Source: an uncultured Clostridia bacterium (GTDB taxonomy: Bacteria; Bacillota; Clostridia; TANB77; CAG-508). From it: a DNA stretch of 64,000 nt. The notes beneath the pieces were generated by a model. It was not told the origin of the DNA. It made no database searches and saw nothing but the letters and a program-made list of their open reading frames with translations. Made by a program: the position numbers and the translations under genes. How positions within the stretch are numbered: position 1 is the first letter of the stretch; the number at the start of each line of letters is the position of its first letter. The stretch is taken from contig CAKPJC010000006.1 in the NCBI GenBank assembly GCA_934162535.1, positions 1 through 64,000 on the forward strand, in the 5' to 3' direction. Positions 44,642 through 51,843 of this stretch are shown here, one piece after another.

Positions 44642-45862
44642 TTATACCCCACTTAATGCTCTCCAATATTCTGGTATATTTTCATAATTATTTAATCCTG
44701 TTGCATTGTAATAGCATCCATATCCATCAGGTTCACCAATATAATTATTTGTACTTCCGTTTGGCACTCTTTTCCATAGTTTTATTGGCTCTCCTGTTAA
44801 TCCTGTGCATTCGTAAAATGTACCTCTAAAATTAGTTACATTTGGACAATTTGCAAATAATTTTTCAGGAATGCTTGTTAGTGATTTGCAATAAAAAAAC
44901 GTTCTTTCAAAACTTGTTGCATTTGGGCAATTCGCAAATAATTTTTCAGGAATGCTTGTTAGTGATGTACAGTCTGCAAATGTTTCTTCAAAAGTTGTTA
45001 CATTTGGACAGTTTGCAAATAAATCTTCTGGAATACTTGTTAGTTTTTCACATACAGTAAATCCATATGAAAAATCTGTTATTTTTTCAAAACTCTTTTC
45101 TGTTGGACTTGCTATTTTTCTTAATTTTGTACAATTTTCTAGGCATACTGTTTCTAAACCTGTTTCTCCCCATTGGATTATTTCAAGAATGTTGTCATTT
45201 ATTTCATCTCCATTGTAAATCTCTGTACATTTTCCTGTTATTGTTACTATGTATTCTTTGTTTTTTTCCGAGTATGTATGTATTGGTATAGAAGCAGATG
45301 CAATTTTGCTTTTCGCACCCTCATTTTGTATTACACTAGCATATTTTTTTTCTCCTGTATTCTTGTTTTCTGCTGTTGTTACCTTACCATCTCCCCAGTC
45401 TACTTTTGTTCTATCATCTATCTCTCCAGCTATCGGCAATTCCACTTCTCCAGTTTCTCCTGAATTAACTAGCATTATTAATGCTCTTTTGTCTACTTCT
45501 TCTCCATATGGTATCTCTCTTGTTCCTATTGTTATTATTTCTTTTTTTCTGTCTATTTCTTTTTCATATACTATTCCTTCTTGTATTAGTTTTTCCAACA
45601 TTTCTTCTTTCGATACTAATGCTTCACTTGTTCCTGTTACTTCATTTTGTGTTTTTATCATTTTGTTATTGTTTTTCCACATTTTTACTTCTTCGTCTAC
45701 ATTTCCTGCTCTTGATTCTAGCTTCGCTTCATTTGTTTTTGTTACTATTCCATTTTCTCCTTTTAACATTTGTATGCTTATCCCTGCTAATATCAGTAAC
45801 ACTACGATAGTTACTACTAATGCTATTAGTGTTATTGCTTTTGAGCTTTTTATTCCGTTCAT
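44642..45862 (-). CDS. Pseudopilin-like PKD/LRR surface protein, copy C (3 repeats)
   Basis: 406 residues from ATG 45862. The leader differs from the others by MNGIKSS and VVLLILAG, the same Gly as remnant 1. The PKD-like part (VDWGDGKVTTAENKNTGEKK) is closest to copy A, while the C-terminal third and end (YWRALSGV) match copy B, so it looks mosaic. Repeats: CEKLTSIPEDLFANCPNVTT, CTSLTSIPEKLFANCPNATS, CKSLTSIPEKLFANCPNVTN. Own promoter at 45895-45923. Confidence 0.85.
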   Translation of the reverse strand: MNGIKSSKAITLIALVVTIVVLLILAGISIQMLKGENGIVTKTNEAKLESRAGNVDEEVKMWKNNNKMIKTQNEVTGTSEALVSKEEMLEKLIQEGIVYEKEIDRKKEIITIGTREIPYGEEVDKRALIMLVNSGETGEVELPIAGEIDDRTKVDWGDGKVTTAENKNTGEKKYASVIQNEGAKSKIASASIPIHTYSEKNKEYIVTITGKCTEIYNGDEINDNILEIIQWGETGLETVCLENCTKLRKIASPTEKSFEKITDFSYGFTVCEKLTSIPEDLFANCPNVTTFEETFADCTSLTSIPEKLFANCPNATSFERTFFYCKSLTSIPEKLFANCPNVTNFRGTFYECTGLTGEPIKLWKRVPNGSTNNYIGEPDGYGCYYNATGLNNYENIPEYWRALSGV

Positions 45863-45935
45863 CTTTTGTTCCTCCATCTCTTTTTATTATTAGTATATTA
45901 TCATAATGTGTCCTATTTTTCAATATTTTTGTATT

Positions 45936-45980
45936 AAAAAATCGCCTTGAATTTAATTTCTTAAACTCAAAGCGAAAATT
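45936..45980 (-). terminator. Terminator of DUF1016 nuclease 2
   Basis: On the minus strand TCGCTTTGAGTTTA pairs with TAAATTCAAGGCGA, then TTTTTT. It lies about 55 bases after the stop and abuts the promoter of copy C. Confidence 0.75.
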
Positions 45981-46002
45981 TTTAATTTTAATAAAACCTT
46001 TG

Positions 46003-46032
46003 TAAAAATTCCAGACGCGTCTAGAATTTTTA
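46003..46032. repeat. Palindrome directly after DUF1016 nuclease 2
   Basis: 15-base arms with one mismatch, core CCAGACGCGTCTAG inside AAAATT/AATTTT flanks, two bases past the stop codon. The core AGACGCGTCT nearly equals AGATGCGTCT in the palindrome upstream of the same gene. Confidence 0.85.
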
Positions 46033-46034
46033 TA

Positions 46035-47069
46035 TTATTCATTTTCTTCTTCAATTATATCAATATGCAAGTTCAAATCTTCTTCTGTTGGTAACACTTC
46101 TAAAATGTCTTTTGGTAATACCTTTGATATTTCATAAGAACTAACTCCTATTGGTTTGTTAATATCTCTTAATGAGTACTCAACTGAAAACTTTGTTTTT
46201 TCTCTACATAATATAATTCCAATTGTTGGATTATCACTATCTGTTTTTATTAAATCATCAACTGCTGATAAATAAAAATTTAATTTTCCAGCATATTCTG
46301 GTTTATATTCAGTATTCTTTAATTCTACAACTATATAGCAATGTAATTTAGTATGATAAAATAACATATCTATAAAATAATCTTTATCATCTACCGAAAT
46401 TTTATACTGATTTCCAATAAAACTAAAACCATTTCCTAATTCCAGTAAAACTGTTTTTATTCTTTCGACCATTGCTTTTTCTAATTCTGTTTCTATAAAA
46501 CTTTCTTTTAAATTTGACAAGTTCAAAATATATGGATCTTTCATCATATCTTTTGCTAGCTTGCTTTGTGGTGCTTGTAATGTATCTTGAAAATTATTAG
46601 GTTTATCCCCTAAAACTTGGCGTGTATATAAATCACTTTTGATTTGAAATGCTAAATCATCATAACTCCATCCATTTATTGAAGTCTGCTCTATATACCA
46701 CTCTCTTTGTTCTTCGTTTTTTATCTTGCTAAAAATTAATATATTGTGTGACCAAGGTATCTTTTCAGAAATTTTTTTAAGGTTACTATTATTTTTACAT
46801 TCTAAATAATATTTTTTCATATTAAGAAGATTTCTTTCTGAAAACCCCTTCATATTAGGAAAATTAACTTTTAGTTCTATTGATAAATTGTTTATAAAAC
46901 TATTCCCATATTTAGAATTTTCGTCTATTACTTGTCCCAAATAACAATATAACGCCAACATTCTTCTATTTGCACTTTTATAAATATCATACTGTGCATT
47001 TAATATTTCATTTTTTATGTCTTTAAATACTTCTTTAAAATCTTTTTCTAACATTTGATTTTCTTCCAT
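46035..47069 (-). CDS. PDDEXK nuclease, DUF1016/YhcG family (copy 2)
   Basis: 344 residues. Same family as copy 1 but clearly diverged: MLALYCYLGQVIDENSKYG, FSERNLLNMKKYYLE, KIPWSHNILIF, then the nuclease core DYFIDMLFYHTKLHCYIVVELKNTEYKPEY (Asp, ExK). GAGG precedes the ATG. The two copies were acquired independently or are old paralogues, since DNA identity is low while their terminators are alike. Palindromes lie 57 bases before the start and two bases after the stop. Confidence 0.88.
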   Translation of the reverse strand: MEENQMLEKDFKEVFKDIKNEILNAQYDIYKSANRRMLALYCYLGQVIDENSKYGNSFINNLSIELKVNFPNMKGFSERNLLNMKKYYLECKNNSNLKKISEKIPWSHNILIFSKIKNEEQREWYIEQTSINGWSYDDLAFQIKSDLYTRQVLGDKPNNFQDTLQAPQSKLAKDMMKDPYILNLSNLKESFIETELEKAMVERIKTVLLELGNGFSFIGNQYKISVDDKDYFIDMLFYHTKLHCYIVVELKNTEYKPEYAGKLNFYLSAVDDLIKTDSDNPTIGIILCREKTKFSVEYSLRDINKPIGVSSYEISKVLPKDILEVLPTEEDLNLHIDIIEEENE

Positions 47070-47125
47070 ATACTACCTCTTTTCTTCAATTATTTAAGTT
47101 AAAAATTTATATTTCAATGATTTTC

Positions 47126-47155
47126 TAAAATTCGCAGATGCGTCTGCGAATTTTA
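47126..47155. promoter_or_regulatory. Palindrome upstream of DUF1016 nuclease 2
   Basis: 15-base arms with one mismatch, core GCAGATGCGTCTGC in AAAATT/AATTTT flanks. It shares CAGA(C/T)GCGTCT with the palindrome after the gene. Confidence 0.8.
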
Positions 47156-47290
47156 AATGTTTTTGATTTATTAGTATTATAGCATTTATTTCCAAATATT
47201 TCATTATAAATTCAAAAAAAGATGAACTTGTATATATTTTTTACAATTCATCTTTCAAATATGTGAAAATTTATGATTTTACTAAATTGT

Positions 47291-47404
47291 TTATAGGAGG
47301 AAACCTTTGTTATTACTAAATTTTACATTTTCGTTATAAGAGAACAATGTTGTTACCACTAATGCTATTAGTGTTATTGCTTTTGAGCTTTTTATTCTGT
47401 TCAT
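47291..47404 (-). pseudogene. Truncated pseudopilin leader, remnant 2
   Basis: 37 codons: MNRIKSSKAITLIALVVT, then TLFSYNENVKFSNNKGFLL and stop. It breaks at the same codon as remnant 1 and continues with nearly the same DNA, down to the AAAGATGAA hairpin at 47213-47257. So one deletion event was later duplicated. Promoter and GGAGG are retained. Confidence 0.85.
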
Positions 47405-47616
47405 CTTTTGTTCCTCCATCTCTTTTTATTATTAGTATATTATCATAATGCGTCTTGTTTTTCAATATTTTTGTATTAAAAAATTGTCTTGAATTTAGAA
47501 TTATAATTCAAGACATTCTTTCTAATTGTGCAACCACAGTTGCACAATTTATACTATTTAAACTTTTCTTCAATTTCATTTTTTATTTTTTTAATTTAGT
47601 ACTATGGATAATGCTA
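47405..47616 (-). promoter_or_regulatory. Spacer between LRR copy D and remnant 2
   Basis: LRR-type promoter of remnant 2 (about 47405-47470), the perfect terminator hairpin TGTCTTGAATT/AATTCAAGACA (47478-47519) of copy D, and a mutated GTGCAACC palindrome (47524-47549). It lacks the TATATACTAGG palindrome and the long leader of the other spacers. Confidence 0.7.
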
Positions 47617-48915
47617 TTATTCAAGTGATTCTCTCCAATATTCCGGTATATTCTCATAATTATTTAATTCTGTTGCTTTGTAATAGCATCCACATCCATC
47701 AGGTTCACCAATATAATTATTTGTACTTCCGTTTTGCACTCTTTTCCATAGTTTTATTGGCTCTCCTGTTAATCCTGTGCATTTGTAAAATGTACCTACA
47801 AAATTAGTTACATATAGGCAATTTGCAAATAATGTTGATGGAATGCTTGTTAATGATGTACAGCCTGCAAATGTTACTTCAAAAGTTGTTACATTTGGAC
47901 AATTTGCAAATAATGTTGATGGAATGCTTGTTAATGATGTACAATCTACAAATGTTGCTTCAAAAGTTGTTACATTTGGACAATTTGCAAATAATGTTGA
48001 TTGAATGCTTGTTAATGATGTACATTCTGCAAATGTTCCATAAAAAGTTGTTACATTTGGACAGTTTGCAAATAAGTCTTCTGGAATACTTGTTAATGAT
48101 ATACTTTCATAAAATCCATATGAAAAATCTGTTATTTTTTCAAAACTCTTTTCTGTTGGACTTGCTATTTTCCTTAAATTTATGCATCCTGCTAGTTTTA
48201 CATCTTCTAACCCTGTTTCTCCCCATTGAATTATTTCAAGAATGTTGTCATTTTCATATCCATTGTAAAGTTTTGTGCATTTTCCTGTTATTGTTACTTT
48301 ATAATCTTTGTTTATTTCTGGGTATGTGTGTTCTATTTGTTGTGGAGGCATCTGTGCACTTTTATTTTTAGTACTATCATTTTGAACTATATTTGCATAT
48401 TTTTTTCCTTCTGTATTTTTGTTTTCTGCTGTTGTTACCTTACCATCTCCCCAGTCAATAGTTATTCCTTCCTCAGTTTCTAATACTGGCAATTTCACTT
48501 CTCCAGTATCTCCTGAATTAACTAGTATTATTAATGCTCTTTTGTCTACTTCTTCTCCATATGGTATTTCTCTTGTTCCTATTGTTATTATTTCTTTGTC
48601 TCTGTCTATTTCTTTTTCATATACTATTCCTTCTTGTATTAGTTTTTCCAACATTTCTTCTTTCGATACTAATGCTTCACTTGTTCCTGTTACTTCATTT
48701 TGTGTTTTTATCATTTTGTTATTATTTTTCCACATTTTTACTTCTTCGTCTACATTCCCTGCTCTTGATTCTAGCTTCGCTTCATTTGATTTTGTTACTA
48801 TTCCATTATCTCCTTTTAACATTTGTATGCTTATTCCTGCTAATATCATTAATACTACGATTGTTACTACTAATGCTATTAGTGTTATTGCTTTTGAGCT
48901 TTTTATTCTGTTCAT
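47617..48915 (-). CDS. Pseudopilin-like PKD/LRR surface protein, copy D (4 repeats)
   Basis: 432 residues from ATG 48915. Leader and stalk match copy B; the PKD-like part is ITIDWGDGKVTT with HTYPEINKDYKVTITGKCT. Four 27-residue repeats follow, including CTSLTSIQSTLFANCPNVTT, CTSLTSIPSTLFANCPNVTT and CTSLTSIPSTLFANCLYVTN; the DNA units are 81 bp and two are almost identical. The cap ends EYWRESLE. First island gene after mutL, with its own promoter at 48949-48977. Confidence 0.85.
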   Translation of the reverse strand: MNRIKSSKAITLIALVVTIVVLMILAGISIQMLKGDNGIVTKSNEAKLESRAGNVDEEVKMWKNNNKMIKTQNEVTGTSEALVSKEEMLEKLIQEGIVYEKEIDRDKEIITIGTREIPYGEEVDKRALIILVNSGDTGEVKLPVLETEEGITIDWGDGKVTTAENKNTEGKKYANIVQNDSTKNKSAQMPPQQIEHTYPEINKDYKVTITGKCTKLYNGYENDNILEIIQWGETGLEDVKLAGCINLRKIASPTEKSFEKITDFSYGFYESISLTSIPEDLFANCPNVTTFYGTFAECTSLTSIQSTLFANCPNVTTFEATFVDCTSLTSIPSTLFANCPNVTTFEVTFAGCTSLTSIPSTLFANCLYVTNFVGTFYKCTGLTGEPIKLWKRVQNGSTNNYIGEPDGCGCYYKATELNNYENIPEYWRESLE

Positions 48916-49112
48916 CTTTTGTTCCTCCATCTCTTTTTTATTATTAACATATTATCATAATGTGTTTTATCTTTCAATATTTTTGGAACATTTTTTATCT
49001 TATGCTATTGTATTTCACGTTTTTATATACATTTTTATATAAAATATACTATGTCAAGAAGTAGATACGAAAAAAGACTGTAAATTATATAAACTCACAA
49101 TCTTTTATATTA

Positions 49113-51455
49113 TTATTTTCTTGCAAATTTTCTTTCAATATCATATTTAGACATTTTTATCGCTGTTGGTCTTCCATGTGGACATGTGAATGGATTTGGT
49201 AATTCTAATAATTTATCCATTAAGCTATCAACTTCTTCTTTAGTTAATGCCATGTTTGCTTTTACTGCTGCTTTACAAGCAACTGTTGCAATAAATCTTT
49301 CTTCAACTTCTTGTTTTGCAGTTCTTGATACTGAATTTATCTCGTCTAGTGTTTCCAAAAACATTTCTTTTGTTTCTAGGTCTAAACACATTTCTGGTAC
49401 ACCTGTAAGTTTTATGGTGTTTTCCCCAAATTCTTCTAACATGAACCCTGCTTTTCTAAACATTTTCATGTTGTCTCTTGCTATTTCCATTTCCTTGTGT
49501 GTTAATGTTATAATATCTGGTAATAACATTAATTGAGAGTCTTTGTTTTCATCATTGTAGTAATTTGCTTTTACTTTTTCATATAATATTCTTTCATGTG
49601 CTGCATGTTGGTCTATTATATACATTTCTTTGTCTATTTCTATTATTATGTATGTTTTGAATACTATTCCAATAAATTTGTACGTTGGTTTTTTGTATTC
49701 TTCAATATTTTCAAATACTGATATGTTTTCTGCTGTTGCTATATCTTGTGCATCTTCTCCATCATTTTCTTTTTCTTCCATATCTAAGTTGTGCCCTCTA
49801 ACTGGTTTTGTTCCAAATAGTCTTAGATACATTTCTTCAAACTCTTTTGAATATTCTCCACTACTTTCTTGCTCTGCTGTTTTTTCACTCTCATTTTCTT
49901 CTTGAAGTGCTTTTGGCAATTCTTCTTCATTGTCTTTGTTTGGTTCTAATGCTTTTTCTACCTCTTCTTTTAGGTTTATTGGCTTTTGGTTTGCTTTTGC
50001 AATTTCTTCTAATAAGTCAACTTTTAACTCTGGTTGTTTTGTTTCTTCTTTTGAAGTTTCCTCTTCTGCTTTTTCTGTTTTGTATTCTTCGTTTTCTTCT
50101 TCAACCGGAATTGTTGTATCTTCTGCATTTGTTGTATATTTTAATTCTTTTTCTTGCTCCAATTTTGCTTTTAATTCAGGTGATTCTTGTATTAGCTTGT
50201 CTTTTATTTCTTGTAATTTTCTTAGTACTTCTTGGCTTTTTTCTATTTCTGACATTCCAGCTCCATTTAATATCCCTGATGTTGGTATTTCCGGAGTAGT
50301 TGTGCTTGTATTTGTTGTATGCCTTAATGATTCTGGTATTCCATTTTCTTTTCTTGCTTTGTATATTTGTTCTACTATTGTTTCTTCTCCATTTTTGTTT
50401 TTGTTTCCAAATAGTCCACTTTCTGTCCTTGACATACTTGATGTATGGTCTGTGTCTGCTACAAGTTCGGATTTTAGTAATGTGTCTTTTATTGCATGAT
50501 ATACTGCTTTGAATACTACATTTTCTTCTTCAAATCTTACTTCAAGTTTTGCTGGGTGCACATTTACATCTACTTTGCTTGGGTTCATGTCTATGTTTAG
50601 TATTAGAAAACTAAATTTTCCAATAGGTATCATTCCTTTGTATGCTCTTTCTGCTGCTGATGATAATGATTTGTCTTTTACATATCTTTTATTCACAAAG
50701 AATAATTGGTTTGACCTGTTTGAACGTGCTATTTCTGGTTTTCCTATTACTCCATATATGTGCATTCCTTCATATTCATAGTCTGTTGGTATTACTCCTT
50801 GTGCAATGTCTTTACCATATATGCTGTATATTACTGATTTCAAGTCACCATTTCCATTTGTTTGTATTATTGTTTTTCCTGTGTTTACTAGCTTTATTGC
50901 TATTTCTGGATGTACAAGTGCAATTCTTGTTACTGCATCTTCTATATATCCTGCTTCTGTAAAGTCTTTTTTTAGAAATTTGTATCTTACTGGTGTATTA
51001 TAAAATAGGTTTGTTACTGTTATTGTTGTTCCATTTGCACAACCTGTTTCTCCTTTTTCTAGGACTTTTCCACCTTCTACTACTATTCTATATCCATTTG
51101 CTTGGTTTGCTGGCTTTGATACCATTTCTACATTTGCTATTGCTGTTATACTTGCAAGTGCTTCTCCTCTGAACCCCATTGACATTACTGTGTTTAAGTC
51201 GTCTGCACTTCTTATTTTACTTGTTGCATGCCTTTCAAATGCCATTTCCATGTCATCTTCTGCTATCCCTTTTCCATTGTCTGTTACTTTTATGTATGAT
51301 ATTCCTCCATTTTTTATTTCTACTGTTATGTTTGTTGCTCCTGCATCTATAGAGTTTTCTACCATTTCTTTTATTACTGATGCTGGTCTTTCTATTACCT
51401 CTCCTGCTGCTATTTTGTTTATTGTTAAGTCATCTAATAATACTATATTTCCCAT
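49113..51455 (-). CDS. mutL: DNA mismatch repair protein MutL
   Basis: 780 residues, long for MutL. The GHKL ATPase (residues about 1-330) has IKEMVENSIDAGAT, TDNGKGI and MGFRGEALASI. The C-terminal endonuclease domain has DQHAAHERILYEK, ACKAAVKANMAL and CPHGRPTAIKM, the metal-binding set of nicking MutL proteins. The excess length is an acidic linker (about 330-590) rich in Glu/Lys (EEENEEYKTEKAEEETSKEE). mutS is not in the window. Own promoter at 51509-51537. Confidence 0.96.
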   Translation of the reverse strand: MGNIVLLDDLTINKIAAGEVIERPASVIKEMVENSIDAGATNITVEIKNGGISYIKVTDNGKGIAEDDMEMAFERHATSKIRSADDLNTVMSMGFRGEALASITAIANVEMVSKPANQANGYRIVVEGGKVLEKGETGCANGTTITVTNLFYNTPVRYKFLKKDFTEAGYIEDAVTRIALVHPEIAIKLVNTGKTIIQTNGNGDLKSVIYSIYGKDIAQGVIPTDYEYEGMHIYGVIGKPEIARSNRSNQLFFVNKRYVKDKSLSSAAERAYKGMIPIGKFSFLILNIDMNPSKVDVNVHPAKLEVRFEEENVVFKAVYHAIKDTLLKSELVADTDHTSSMSRTESGLFGNKNKNGEETIVEQIYKARKENGIPESLRHTTNTSTTTPEIPTSGILNGAGMSEIEKSQEVLRKLQEIKDKLIQESPELKAKLEQEKELKYTTNAEDTTIPVEEENEEYKTEKAEEETSKEETKQPELKVDLLEEIAKANQKPINLKEEVEKALEPNKDNEEELPKALQEENESEKTAEQESSGEYSKEFEEMYLRLFGTKPVRGHNLDMEEKENDGEDAQDIATAENISVFENIEEYKKPTYKFIGIVFKTYIIIEIDKEMYIIDQHAAHERILYEKVKANYYNDENKDSQLMLLPDIITLTHKEMEIARDNMKMFRKAGFMLEEFGENTIKLTGVPEMCLDLETKEMFLETLDEINSVSRTAKQEVEERFIATVACKAAVKANMALTKEEVDSLMDKLLELPNPFTCPHGRPTAIKMSKYDIERKFARK

Positions 51456-51508
51456 ATTTTCTTCATCGTTCCTTCCCTGCTTTTCTTTCGATTCTTTTCT
51501 ACTTTTTT

Positions 51509-51537
51509 ATTTTATCATTTATGTTATTTATTATCAA
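51509..51537 (-). promoter_or_regulatory. Promoter of mutL
   Basis: On the minus strand TTGATA (51537-51532) and TAAAAT (51514-51509) are 17 bases apart, about 55 bases before the start codon. Confidence 0.6.
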
Positions 51538-51675
51538 GTATTTTTTCATTTTTACATTAATTAGCTTTTCGTTTGTTGTAACACATTTTTTTATATCCCA
51601 TATTATATATTATCAAAAGAAAAATTCTATTTAATATACTTTGATTAAATTTAATAATTGAAAGGGGGGTTTTAT

Positions 51676-51795
51676 ATGCCAGAAAATAGAGGTTGTGGAT
51701 GTGGCTTCGGTTTCGGTGATGACTGCTGTTGCATAATCATACTAATACTTTTAATATGTTGCTGTTGTGGTGGTAACAGAGGAGGATGTTGCTAA
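51676..51795 (+). CDS. Tiny Cys/Gly-rich membrane peptide, YjcZ/coat-like
   Basis: 39 residues with AAAGGGGGG upstream. It begins MPENRGCGCGFGFGDD, has a hydrophobic core CCCIIILILLICCCC and ends GGNRGGCC; 11 residues are Cys. The Gly-rich head plus one hydrophobic segment recalls YjcZ-type sporulation peptides, but the Cys clusters are unusual. A possible sigma-K box CATATTATA (51599-51607) with AC 16 bases upstream supports late mother-cell expression, weakly. It is a lone + strand gene between mutL and secA. Confidence 0.6.
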   Translation: MPENRGCGCGFGFGDDCCCIIILILLICCCCGGNRGGCC

Positions 51796-51811
51796 TCCTT
51801 TAGACATATAA

Positions 51812-51841
51812 AAGAAGGCTCCCTTTTTCGAGAGTCTTCTT
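51812..51841. terminator. Terminator shared by the Cys-rich gene and secA
   Basis: A 10-bp stem (51812-51821 with 51832-51841, one G-U) closes a 10-base loop. On the minus strand it follows the secA stop by two bases and is trailed by TTTTATATG. Confidence 0.7.
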
Positions 51842-51843
51842 AA

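Larger units (their letters stand above)
38642..48977 (-). other. Repeat-built accessory island between mutL and miaA
   Basis: Four paralogous LRR genes (A-D), two truncated leaders, two DUF1016 nucleases, an HTH remnant, a TnpV-like gene and several repeated spacers occupy 10.3 kb. Spacer sequences after B, C and D (39985-40126, 44500-44641, 47478-47616) are near copies, and so are the promoter segments. The island reads as serial duplication in one orientation. Its ends show no clear attachment site. Confidence 0.75.
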
